Assembly (NCBI GenBank): GCA_964393825.1
Contig: CAYMUY010000017.1
Coordinates: 18,760-82,759 of the forward strand
DNA length: 64,000 nt
Source: PFJX01 sp964393825
Lineage (GTDB): Bacteria > Pseudomonadota > Gammaproteobacteria > Burkholderiales > Thiobacillaceae
Reading direction: 5' to 3'
In this document: one piece after another, positions 15,145 through 22,616 of the stretch
How the letters are laid out: the number at the start of each line of letters is the position of its first letter
How positions within the stretch are numbered: the stretch's first letter is position 1
Made by a program: the position numbers and the translations under genes
The notes under the pieces: generated by a model
What the model was told of the DNA's origin: nothing
Databases searched by the model: none
What the model saw: the letters and a program-made list of their open reading frames with translations, nothing else

Positions 15145-16035
15145 ATGGCTCTGCGTCAATGCGCGATTTACGGCAAAGGCGGTATCGGCAAGTCCACCAC
15201 CACCCAGAACCTGGTGGCGGGCCTGGCCGAGGCCGGCAAGAAAGTGATGATTGTTGGCTGCGACCCCAAGGCGGACTCCACCCGTCTGATCCTGCACGCC
15301 AAGGCCCAGAACTCCATCATGCAGATGGCGGCCGATGCCGGTTCCGTCGAGGACCTGGAACTGGAAGACGTCCTGAAAGTGGGTTACCGCGACATCAAGT
15401 GCGTCGAGTCCGGTGGTCCGGAGCCGGGCGTCGGCTGTGCCGGCCGCGGCGTCATCACCGCGATCAACTTCCTGGAGGAAGAGGGCGCTTACGAGGAAGA
15501 CCTGGACTTCGTGTTCTACGACGTGCTCGGCGACGTGGTCTGCGGCGGTTTCGCCATGCCCATCCGCGAGAACAAGGCCCAGGAAATCTACATCGTCTGC
15601 TCCGGCGAGATGATGGCCATGTACGCCGCCAACAACATCGCCAAGGGCATCGTGAAGTACGCCAACTCCGGTGGCGTGCGTCTGGCCGGCCTGATCTGCA
15701 ACAGCCGCAACACCGCCCGTGAAGACGAGCTGATCATGGAACTGGCCCGCCAGTTGGGCACCACCATGATCCACTTCGTCCCCCGCGACAACGTGGTGCA
15801 GCGCGCCGAGATCCGCCGCATGACCGTGATCGAGTACGAGCCGACCGCCAAGCAGGCGCAGGAGTACCGCGATCTGGCCAACAAGATCATCAACAACAAG
15901 AACTTCGTCATCCCCACCCCGATCACCATGGATGAGCTGGAACAGTTGCTGATGGACTTCGGCGTGATGGAAGAGGAAGACGAATCCATCGTCGGCAAGA
16001 CTGCCGCCGAGGAAGGTGTTGCCGTAGCCGCGTGA
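15145..16035 (+). CDS. nifH: NifH, nitrogenase iron protein
   Basis: NifH is the homodimeric [4Fe-4S] reductase that delivers electrons to the MoFe protein with ATP hydrolysis. The 296 residues have the P-loop GKGGIGKS (10-17), the cluster ligands Cys98 (GVGCAGRG) and Cys133 (VVCGGFAM), and Arg101, the DraT modification site. MALRQCAIYGKGG is the normal start and follows aggagaaag. The C-terminal tail is acidic (EEEDES). Belongs to the conventional Mo-nitrogenase set, since nifDK follow without any anfG or vnfG. Confidence 0.99.
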   Translation: MALRQCAIYGKGGIGKSTTTQNLVAGLAEAGKKVMIVGCDPKADSTRLILHAKAQNSIMQMAADAGSVEDLELEDVLKVGYRDIKCVESGGPEPGVGCAGRGVITAINFLEEEGAYEEDLDFVFYDVLGDVVCGGFAMPIRENKAQEIYIVCSGEMMAMYAANNIAKGIVKYANSGGVRLAGLICNSRNTAREDELIMELARQLGTTMIHFVPRDNVVQRAEIRRMTVIEYEPTAKQAQEYRDLANKIINNKNFVIPTPITMDELEQLLMDFGVMEEEDESIVGKTAAEEGVAVAA

Positions 16036-16100
16036 GTCCCGTCATTCGGGTTGGGCTCGATGCATCTAGTCCCGACCCGCTCACGGGATGAAAGCACAGC

Positions 16101-16128
16101 CGGACCGGACAGCGACAGCGCCGGTCCG
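16101..16128 (+). other. nifH-nifD intergenic stem-loop
   Basis: CGGACCGG (16101-16108) pairs with CCGGTCCG (16121-16128) around a 12-base loop. Two smaller CCCG/CGGG hairpins lie just upstream. No T-run follows, so it is more likely an mRNA processing or stability element that helps give more NifH than NifDK than a full terminator. Confidence 0.6.
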
Positions 16129-16187
16129 ACCTCCGAATGCCTAAGAGAGCCGTCCACGGATTGGTGGCGGCGTGCAAGGAGAATGAA

Positions 16188-17675
16188 ATGTCTGCTTTGA
16201 CGAAAGAACAGACCGAGGCCCTCATCGCCGAGGTGCTTGAGGTCTATCCCGAGAAGGCCCAGAAAGACCGGGCCAAGCATCTGGCGGTCAACGACCAGAG
16301 CATCGAACAATCGAAGAAGTGCATCACCTCCAACCGCAAGTCGTTGCCCGGGGTGATGACCATCCGCGGCTGCGCCTATGCCGGTTCCAAGGGGGTGGTC
16401 TGGGGTCCGATCAAGGACATGATCCACATCTCGCACGGCCCCGTCGGCTGCGGCCAGTATTCCCGCGCCGGTCGCCGCAACTACTACGTCGGAGTCACCG
16501 GCGTGAACACCTTCGGCACGATGAACTTCACCTCCGACTTCCAGGAGAAGGACATCGTCTTCGGCGGCGACAAGAAGCTGGCCAAGCTGATCGGCGAGAT
16601 CGAAGGCCTGTTTCCCCTGCACAAGGGCATCTCGGTGCAGTCCGAGTGCCCGATCGGCCTGATCGGCGACGACATCGAGGCCGTCTCCAAGAAGGCCGCA
16701 GTCGAACTGGACAAGCCGGTCGTGCCGGTACGCTGCGAAGGCTTCCGCGGCGTCTCGCAGTCCCTGGGCCACCACATCGCCAACGACGCGATCCGCGACT
16801 GGGTGTTCGGCCGCGACGGCAAGGACGTGAAGAACGAGTTCGTCCCCGGCCCCTACGACGTCTCCATCATCGGCGACTACAACATCGGCGGCGACGCCTG
16901 GTCTTCCCGCATCCTGCTGGAAGAAATGGGCCTGCGCGTGGTGGCCCAGTGGTCCGGCGACGGCACCCTGGCGGAAATCGAGCTGACGCCGAAGGTCAAG
17001 CTCAACCTGATCCACTGCTACCGCTCGATGAACTACATCGCCCGGCACATGGAAGAGAAGTACGCCATCCCCTGGATCGAATACAACTTCTTCGGCCCGA
17101 CCAAGATCGCCGAGTCGCTGCGCGCCATCGCCGCCCACTTCGACGACAAGATCAAGGCCGGCGCCGAGGCGGTGATCGCCAAGTATCAGCCCATGGTTGA
17201 CGCCATCGTCGCCAAGTACCAGCCACGTCTGGCCGGCAAGACCGTCATGCTCTACGTCGGCGGCCTGCGTCCGCGCCATGTCATCGGCTCTTATGAGGAC
17301 CTGGGCATGGAAGTGGTCGGCACCGGCTACGAGTTCGGCCACAACGACGACTACGACCGCACCATCAAGGAAATGGGCAACGCCACGCTGCTCTACGACG
17401 ACGTCACCGGCTTCGAATTCGAGGAATTCGTGAAGAAGGTGAAGCCTGACCTGGTCGGCTCCGGCATCAAGGAAAAGTACATCTTCCAGAAGATGGGTGT
17501 GCCCTTCCGCCAGATGCACTCCTGGGACTATTCCGGCCCTTACCACGGCTACGACGGTTTCGCCATCTTCGCTCGCGACATGGACATGACCATCAACAAC
17601 CCGTGCTGGAAGAAGCTGGAAGCCCCCTGGCTGAAGAAGCCGGAAGCGGCCGAGGAACTGGCGAAAGCCGCGTAA
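16188..17675 (+). CDS. nifD: NifD, nitrogenase MoFe protein alpha chain
   Basis: NifD holds the FeMo-cofactor and shares the P-cluster with NifK. The 495 residues start MSALTKEQTEALIAEVLEV after aaggag. Cofactor ligands are visible at Cys277 (LIHCYRSMNYI) and His444 (RQMHSWDYSGPYHG). P-cluster Cys residues occur at RGCAYAG, HGPVGCGQYS and SECPIGLIGDD. The longer in-frame start at 16137 falls inside the nifH-nifD leader and is not used. Length and motifs are those of group I/II Mo nitrogenases. The C-terminus ends in an Ala/Glu/Lys stretch. Confidence 0.99.
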   Translation: MSALTKEQTEALIAEVLEVYPEKAQKDRAKHLAVNDQSIEQSKKCITSNRKSLPGVMTIRGCAYAGSKGVVWGPIKDMIHISHGPVGCGQYSRAGRRNYYVGVTGVNTFGTMNFTSDFQEKDIVFGGDKKLAKLIGEIEGLFPLHKGISVQSECPIGLIGDDIEAVSKKAAVELDKPVVPVRCEGFRGVSQSLGHHIANDAIRDWVFGRDGKDVKNEFVPGPYDVSIIGDYNIGGDAWSSRILLEEMGLRVVAQWSGDGTLAEIELTPKVKLNLIHCYRSMNYIARHMEEKYAIPWIEYNFFGPTKIAESLRAIAAHFDDKIKAGAEAVIAKYQPMVDAIVAKYQPRLAGKTVMLYVGGLRPRHVIGSYEDLGMEVVGTGYEFGHNDDYDRTIKEMGNATLLYDDVTGFEFEEFVKKVKPDLVGSGIKEKYIFQKMGVPFRQMHSWDYSGPYHGYDGFAIFARDMDMTINNPCWKKLEAPWLKKPEAAEELAKAA

Positions 17676-17682
17676 GGCGGAC

Positions 17683-17767
17683 GTCGGGTTACGGCCTGCG
17701 GCCTAACCCGATTTACGCGACCCACAGTGACATGCCGTAGGTCGGGTTAGCGGAAGCGTAACCCGAC
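17683..17767. repeat. REP-like double hairpin between nifD and nifK
   Basis: Two hairpins with the same arms occur in succession: GTCGGGTTA...TAACCCGA (17683-17711) and GTCGGGTTA...TAACCCGAC (17741-17767). This family differs from the rnfC-rnfD element. It widens the nifD-nifK gap to about 150 bases, where many diazotrophs have close to 50-100. Confidence 0.85.
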
Positions 17768-17829
17768 AAGCAAACCGATCAACCTTTTGCCCGTGTCCGC
17801 GGATTAGCGGCTCGGGTAAGGAGATGAAC

Positions 17830-19398
17830 ATGCAAGTCGTTGAAGACATCAAGCCGTCCTACCCCTTGTTCCGCGATGACATGTACAAGGACATGCTGCA
17901 TCAGAAGCAGCAACAGTTCGAGGAGCGCATCGACGAGACCAAGCTGGCCGAGACCTTCCAGTGGACGACCACCACGGAGTACCAGGATCTCAACTTCAAG
18001 CGCGAAGCGCTGACCATCAACCCGGCCAAGGCCTGCCAGCCGCTCGGTGCCGTGCTCTGTGCCCTGGGCTTCGAGAAGACCCTGCCCTACGTGCACGGTT
18101 CGCAAGGCTGCGTGGCCTACTTCCGCACCTACTTCAACCGCCACTTCAAGGAGCCGATCGCCTGCGTGTCAGACTCCATGACCGAAGACGCGGCGGTATT
18201 CGGTGGCCAGAAGAACATGTTCGACGGCCTGGAAAATGCCCGCGCCCTGTACAAGCCGGAAATGATCGCCGTCTCCACCACCTGCATGGCGGAAGTCATC
18301 GGTGACGACCTCAACGCCTTCATCAACAACACCAAGGCGGGCGGCCACATCCCCCAGGACTACCCGGTTCCGTTCGCCCACACCCCGTCCTTCGTCGGCA
18401 GCCACGTCACCGGCTGGGACAACATGTTCGAAGGCATCGCCCGCTACTTCACCCTGAATTACATGGCGGACAAGAAGGTTGGCAGCAACGGCAAGATCAA
18501 CCTGGTGCCGGGTTTCGAGACCTACCTGGGCAACTACCGCGTCATGCACCGCATGCTGGACGAGATGGGCGTCGCGCACACCCTGCTCTCCGACCCCACC
18601 GAGGTGCTGGACACCCCGGCTGATGGCGAATTCCGCATGTATGCCGGCGGCACCAGCATGGCCGAGATGAAGGACGCGCCCAACGCCGTCACCACTTTCC
18701 TGCTGCAGCCGATGCAACTGGAAAAGACCAAGAAGCTGGTCGAGACCACCTGGACCCATGACGTGCCCAAGCTCAACATTCCGATGGGCCTGGAGTGGAC
18801 CGACGAGTGGCTGATGAAGGTTTCCGAAGTCACCGGCAAGCCCATCCCCGCCAGCCTGGCCAAAGAACGCGGCCGCCTGGTGGACATGATGACCGACAGC
18901 CACACCTGGCTGCACGGCACGAAGTTCGCCCTCTACGGCGACCCGGACTTCGTCATGGGGCTAGCCAAGTTCCTGATGGAACTGGGCGCCGAGCCGACCC
19001 ACATCCTGTGCAACAACGGCAGCAAGAAGTGGGACAAGGCGATGAAGAAGGTTCTGGCCGAGTCGCCCTACGGCGTCAACTGCAAGACCTACCCCGGCGC
19101 CGACCTGTGGCACATGCGCAGCCTGTGCTTCACCGAGAAGCCGGACTTCCTGATCGGCAACAGCTACGGCAAGTTCATCCAGCGCGACACCCTGCACCTG
19201 GGCAAGCAGTTCGAAGTGCCGCTGATCCGCATCGGCTTCCCGATCTTCGACCGCCACCACCTGCACCGCATGACCACCCTCGGCTACGAGGGCGCCATGT
19301 ACCTGCTCACCACCCTGGTGAACGCGGTGCTGGAGCGTCTGGACGAAGAGACCCGCGGGATGGGGACTACGGACTACAACTACGACCTGGTCCGCTAA
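17830..19398 (+). CDS. nifK: NifK, nitrogenase MoFe protein beta chain
   Basis: NifK forms the alpha2-beta2 MoFe protein with NifD. From MQVVEDIKPSYPLF it has 522 residues. P-cluster Cys motifs are INPAKACQPLGA, HGSQGCVAYFRTY and STTCMAEVIGDD. The late region FPIFDRHHLHRMTTLGYEGA is typical of NifK. There are two candidate ATGs: the one at 17824 touches the taaggag ribosome site directly, while the one at 17830 lies six bases from it, so 17830 is preferred. The gene ends 89 bases before nifT, separated by a long imperfect hairpin. Confidence 0.98.
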   Translation: MQVVEDIKPSYPLFRDDMYKDMLHQKQQQFEERIDETKLAETFQWTTTTEYQDLNFKREALTINPAKACQPLGAVLCALGFEKTLPYVHGSQGCVAYFRTYFNRHFKEPIACVSDSMTEDAAVFGGQKNMFDGLENARALYKPEMIAVSTTCMAEVIGDDLNAFINNTKAGGHIPQDYPVPFAHTPSFVGSHVTGWDNMFEGIARYFTLNYMADKKVGSNGKINLVPGFETYLGNYRVMHRMLDEMGVAHTLLSDPTEVLDTPADGEFRMYAGGTSMAEMKDAPNAVTTFLLQPMQLEKTKKLVETTWTHDVPKLNIPMGLEWTDEWLMKVSEVTGKPIPASLAKERGRLVDMMTDSHTWLHGTKFALYGDPDFVMGLAKFLMELGAEPTHILCNNGSKKWDKAMKKVLAESPYGVNCKTYPGADLWHMRSLCFTEKPDFLIGNSYGKFIQRDTLHLGKQFEVPLIRIGFPIFDRHHLHRMTTLGYEGAMYLLTTLVNAVLERLDEETRGMGTTDYNYDLVR

Positions 19399-19410
19399 CG
19401 CGGACAGGGG

Positions 19411-19470
19411 CAAGGAACAAGGAACAAGAGGCAAGGGAAACCTCCCTTGAACCTTGTGCCTTGAACCTTG
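19411..19470. repeat. Long imperfect hairpin between nifK and nifT
   Basis: Two 27-base arms rich in CAAGG and CCTTG direct repeats (19411-19437 and 19444-19470) pair at about 21 of 27 positions around a six-base loop. It could reduce read-through from nifK into the low-abundance downstream genes, or protect the nifHDK message end. Confidence 0.7.
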
Positions 19471-19487
19471 CACCTGGAGAAATCGAC

Positions 19488-19712
19488 ATGGCCAACATCA
19501 TGATTCGGCGCGGAAGTTCGGGTGAATACGTGTTCTACCTGCCCAAGCGCGACCTCGAGGACACCATCGTTTCGATGGAGTTCGACACCCCGGAGAAATG
19601 GGGTGGCGAGATCAAGCTCAACAACGGCGGCGCCTACCTGATCGAACCGCAGCCCGCCCCCGAACGTCTGCCCTATTCAGTGCGCGCCAAGCGCCTGGAT
19701 GCGGCTGAATAA
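19488..19712 (+). CDS. nifT: NifT/FixU family protein
   Basis: A 74-residue protein starting MANIMIRRGSSGEYVFYLPKRD, with the family features EKWGG, NGGAYLIEP and a basic C-terminus. NifT is conserved after nifK in many diazotrophs. Mutants in model organisms have little phenotype, so its role is unresolved; a link to MoFe maturation has been proposed. The ribosome site is ggagaaatcgac. The next gene starts 16 bases after its stop. Confidence 0.95.
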   Translation: MANIMIRRGSSGEYVFYLPKRDLEDTIVSMEFDTPEKWGGEIKLNNGGAYLIEPQPAPERLPYSVRAKRLDAAE

Positions 19713-19728
19713 ACGAAAGGAACCCATC

Positions 19729-19929
19729 ATGGCACTTCAGATCATTGCCGAACTGTGCACCGCCTGCGCGGATTGCGAACCGGACTGCCCGACCGCCTCG
19801 ATCCGGAGGAAGAAGGGGGTCTACATCATCAACCCCGATACCTGCACCGAATGCGAGGGCGATTACGACAAGCCCAAGTGCGTGCAGCTCTGCCCCATCG
19901 ACGACTGCATCGTGGCGTTGGCGGCTTGA
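19729..19929 (+). CDS. fdxN: Nif-associated 2[4Fe-4S] ferredoxin (FdxN-like)
   Basis: A 66-residue ferredoxin. The first cluster motif is CTACADCEPDCP, and the second is CTECEGDYDKPKCVQLCP with an eight-residue insertion between its second and third Cys, the pattern seen in FdxN/YfhL-type ferredoxins. It likely carries electrons from Rnf to NifH or to NifB-related steps; the position inside the nif operon supports this. The start MALQIIAEL follows aaagga. The exact symbol is by family resemblance. Confidence 0.88.
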   Translation: MALQIIAELCTACADCEPDCPTASIRRKKGVYIINPDTCTECEGDYDKPKCVQLCPIDDCIVALAA

Positions 19930-19937
19930 CCATGAAT

Positions 19938-19969
19938 GTCGGGTTATGGCGCGAGGCGCCTAACCCGAC
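19938..19969. repeat. REP-like hairpin between fdxN and nifY
   Basis: GTCGGGTTA (19938-19946) pairs with TAACCCGAC (19961-19969). It has the same arms as the nifD-nifK elements, so the same repeat family has entered this operon at least twice. Confidence 0.8.
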
Positions 19970-20019
19970 AACTCGCGAACCGCGTAACCCAACCAACCCG
20001 AACCCTCAAGAGGCCCACC

Positions 20020-20730
20020 ATGACCACCATCACCAAAGCCGCAGCACTACGAATCGCTCTGGCCGCCAAGGCGCTGGCCGAGGTGAACCTGGCTGCGCTG
20101 ACCATCAAGCTGGCCGAGCGCCTGGGTCTGCCCCTGACCGAGGAAAAACTGGCCACCGTCACCGTCGCCGATCTCAAGCTGATCCTCGGCGGAGAGGAAA
20201 CCGTGGAGCCGGACGTCGACACCGCCAGTATCAAGCTCGCGGTGCGTTATCTCTGGGGCGAGAACGGCGATGACGCCTCCGTGCCCAAGCCGGAAGCCTA
20301 TGTCGAGGGCGAAATGCCCGGCAGTCTGCGGGTCGCCGTCGCTTCCAACAGCGCCGACAACCTCGATGGCCATTTCGGCTCGGCCCCGCGCTTCCTGGTC
20401 TATCAGGTCGGCCGCGACCTCATCAAGCTCATCGACGTGCGTCCTACCCTGGTCGCCGACGACGCCGAGGACAAGAATGTCGCCCGCTCCGAACTGATCA
20501 GCGACTGCCAGATCGTCTACGTGCAATCGATCGGCGGCCCGGCCGCGGCCAAGGTGGTGCGCGCCAATGTCCATCCGATCAAGTTCCCGACGCCCGTCCC
20601 GGCGCGGGAGGCGCTCGCCCGCCTGCAAGGCACACTCGACGCGCCACCCCCCTGGCTGGCGCGGATCATGGGGGTGGAAGCCCGGAGCCTGGCCCAATTC
20701 GCGGTCGACGAAGCAACAGAAGAAGCCTGA
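20020..20730 (+). CDS. nifY: NifY/NafY-like FeMo-cofactor-binding protein
   Basis: A 236-residue two-domain protein. Residues about 1-95 form a helical N-terminal domain as in NafY. The C-terminal domain, about 105-215, belongs to the dinitrogenase iron-molybdenum-cofactor family (NifX/NifB-C/NafY), with SLRVAVASNSADNLDGHFGSAPRFLVYQV containing the conserved His in the cofactor site. Such proteins hold FeMo-co or stabilise apo-dinitrogenase before cofactor insertion. Position after nifHDKT matches the Azotobacter nifY location. NifX is a less likely alternative because NifX lacks the extra N-terminal domain. Confidence 0.88.
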   Translation: MTTITKAAALRIALAAKALAEVNLAALTIKLAERLGLPLTEEKLATVTVADLKLILGGEETVEPDVDTASIKLAVRYLWGENGDDASVPKPEAYVEGEMPGSLRVAVASNSADNLDGHFGSAPRFLVYQVGRDLIKLIDVRPTLVADDAEDKNVARSELISDCQIVYVQSIGGPAAAKVVRANVHPIKFPTPVPAREALARLQGTLDAPPPWLARIMGVEARSLAQFAVDEATEEA

Positions 20731-20735
20731 ACGCC

Positions 20736-21023
20736 ATGACCGCCACAGCTCCCACCCTCGATGCCGCCATCCTGGCGGCGGTGGCCGCCCGCGCCGCCGA
20801 ACTGGACCTCAGCGAAGCCAGCATTGGCCACCTGCGCCGGGAGTGGCCCGGCATCCATTTCACCTTCTGTGGCGAGGACGACGTTCCCGCCCGCTTGAAC
20901 CCGGTACTGGAAGGAGAGGGCTTCAACCTCTATCTGGTCAGCAACGCGGATCATTGCGTCGCTTTCACCAGCGCGCCGGAGACCGCCACTGGCATCGTGC
21001 TGGCGAGCGTGTCGAACGACTGA
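20736..21023 (+). CDS. Conserved-looking nif-operon protein of unknown function
   Basis: A 95-residue protein that starts five bases after nifY, so it is almost certainly in the nif operon. It has a helical Ala-rich N-terminus, then REWPGIHFTFCGEDDVPARL and FNLYLVSNADHCVAFT. This looks like a small alpha/beta fold with two Cys residues. I do not recognise a named domain. Similar small genes follow nifY in other diazotrophs, as far as I recall, but no function is known to me. Confidence 0.75.
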   Translation: MTATAPTLDAAILAAVAARAAELDLSEASIGHLRREWPGIHFTFCGEDDVPARLNPVLEGEGFNLYLVSNADHCVAFTSAPETATGIVLASVSND

Positions 21024-21079
21024 AATCGCCTTAGGATAGCGCGAGTAACGCAACGCCATTGCGTCAAGGAACCGCAACC

Positions 21080-21823
21080 ATGCCCGCCATCCTGTTTCTT
21101 CTTTCCCTCTGCTTTCTGAGTGGGTCAGTCCAGGCCGCCGAAGTCAGCGTGGCCGTTGCCGCCAACTTCACCGTGCCGATGAAAATCATTGCTACAGAAT
21201 TCGCCAAGGACACCGGCCACCAGGCCAAGCTCGCATTTGGTGGCACCGGCAAGTTCTACGCCCAGATCAAGAATGGCGCGCCATTCCAGGTGTTCCTTTC
21301 GGCCGACGACGAGACGCCGGCCCGGCTGGCGCAAGAAGGGCAGGCGGACTCCGGCAGCTGCTTCACCTACGCCATCGGCACCCTGGTGCTGTGGTCGAGT
21401 CATTCCAATGGGGTCGATAGCCGGGGTGATGTCCTGCGAACGGGCCAGTTCAACAAGCTCGCCCTCGCCAACCCCAAGCTCGCACCCTATGGCAAGGCGG
21501 CGCTGGAGGTGCTGACCGGCATGGGGCTGCTGGACAGTCTCTCGGCGAAGTTCGTCCAGGGCGAGAACATCGCGCAGACCTGGCAGTTCGTCAGCACCGG
21601 CAACGCCGATCTCGGTTTCGTCGCGCTCTCGCAGGTGATGAAGGACGGCAAGATCAGCAACGGTTCCGCCTGGATCGTGCCCGCCAAGCTGCATACGCCG
21701 ATCAGGCAGGACGCGGTGATCCTGAAGGCCGGCGCGGGTAACGCCGCCGCCGAGGCGTTGATGAAATATTTGAAGGGCGACAAGGCGAAGGCCATCATCC
21801 GATCCTACGGTTACGACATCTGA
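21080..21823 (+). CDS. modA: ModA, molybdate-binding periplasmic protein
   Basis: ModA captures molybdate for the ModBC transporter. The 247-residue precursor has a signal peptide MPAILFLLSLCFLSGSVQAAE (cleavage near residue 20). The mature part has the family patterns VAVAANFTVPMKIIA, FGGTGKFYAQIKNGAPFQVFLSADDETP, and STGNADLGFVALSQV. It supplies molybdenum for FeMo-cofactor and lies downstream of the nif genes, 56 bases after the unknown small gene. Read-through from nif is possible. Confidence 0.96.
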   Translation: MPAILFLLSLCFLSGSVQAAEVSVAVAANFTVPMKIIATEFAKDTGHQAKLAFGGTGKFYAQIKNGAPFQVFLSADDETPARLAQEGQADSGSCFTYAIGTLVLWSSHSNGVDSRGDVLRTGQFNKLALANPKLAPYGKAALEVLTGMGLLDSLSAKFVQGENIAQTWQFVSTGNADLGFVALSQVMKDGKISNGSAWIVPAKLHTPIRQDAVILKAGAGNAAAEALMKYLKGDKAKAIIRSYGYDI

Positions 21824-21832
21824 GCACCGCAG

Positions 21833-21912
21833 GCTGGGGTGGGCGACAGCAAACCCCAGCTGACTCCATCCCCACCTCACCGATGCCGGAGTTCGCGTAC
21901 GCTTACTCCGGC
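21833..21912. repeat. Two REP-like hairpins between modA and modB
   Basis: GCTGGGGT/ACCCCAGC (21833-21860) and GCCGGAGT/ACTCCGGC (21885-21912) each have perfect 8-bp arms. They fill most of the 121-base modA-modB gap. The arm sequences differ from the other elements in the window. Confidence 0.75.
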
Positions 21913-21944
21913 TTGAACGCCACGCTCCTGCCGACGCATCAACC

Positions 21945-22616
21945 ATGAATTCCGCCGACCTCGCCGCCATCTGGCTGACCTTGAAACTTGCCGGCGTCAC
22001 CTCCGCGCTGCTGCTCCTGCTCGGCACCCCCATCGCCTGGTGGCTGGCGCGTACCCGGTCCGGCTGGAAGGGGCCGGTCGGCGCGGTGGTGGCGCTGCCG
22101 CTGGTGCTGCCACCGACGGTGATCGGCTTCTACCTGTTGGTGACCATGGGGCCAAACGGTCCGATCGGGCAGTTCACCCAGGCGCTCGGGCTCGGTGTCC
22201 TGCCGTTCACTTTTACCGGCCTGGTGGTGGCCTCGGTGTTCTACTCCCTGCCCTTCGTGGTACAGCCCTTGCAGAACGCCTTCGAGGCGATCGGTGAGCG
22301 GCCGCTGGAAGCCGCCGCCACCTTGCGCGCGTCGCCACTGGATACCTTCTTCAGCGTGGTCCTGCCGCTGGCGCGACCCGGCTATCTCACCGCCGGGGTG
22401 CTCGGCTTTGCCCATACGGTCGGTGAATTCGGCGTGGTATTGATGATCGGCGGCAACATTCCGGAACAGACGCGGGTGATCTCGGTGCAGATCTACGATC
22501 ATGTCGAGGCGATGGAATACACCCAGGCGCACTGGCTGTCCGCCGGCATGCTGGGGTTCTCCTTCCTGGTGCTGCTGCTGCTGTACACCCTCAACCCGAC
22601 CGGGCGGCGGAAATGA
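21945..22616 (+). CDS. modB: ModB, molybdate ABC transporter permease
   Basis: A 223-residue inner-membrane permease with about five membrane spans. It has the EAA-type loop around EAAATLRASPLDTFFSVVLPLARPG, which docks to ModC. VGEFGVVLMIGGNIPEQT is a ModB signature. It starts MNSADLAAIW. The stop overlaps the modC ATG (ATGA), giving coupled translation. Confidence 0.96.
   Translation: MNSADLAAIWLTLKLAGVTSALLLLLGTPIAWWLARTRSGWKGPVGAVVALPLVLPPTVIGFYLLVTMGPNGPIGQFTQALGLGVLPFTFTGLVVASVFYSLPFVVQPLQNAFEAIGERPLEAAATLRASPLDTFFSVVLPLARPGYLTAGVLGFAHTVGEFGVVLMIGGNIPEQTRVISVQIYDHVEAMEYTQAHWLSAGMLGFSFLVLLLLYTLNPTGRRK

Noticed and set aside
15588..17546. 652-codon open frame opposite nifH-nifD
   Set aside because: It spans two opposite-strand nif genes and their intergenic region; no biological gene would.
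19932..20019. Third bridging micro-ORF between fdxN and nifY, like those in rnf
   Set aside because: The ATG at 19932 does not overlap the fdxN stop, and its frame runs far into nifY without stopping at the nifY start.
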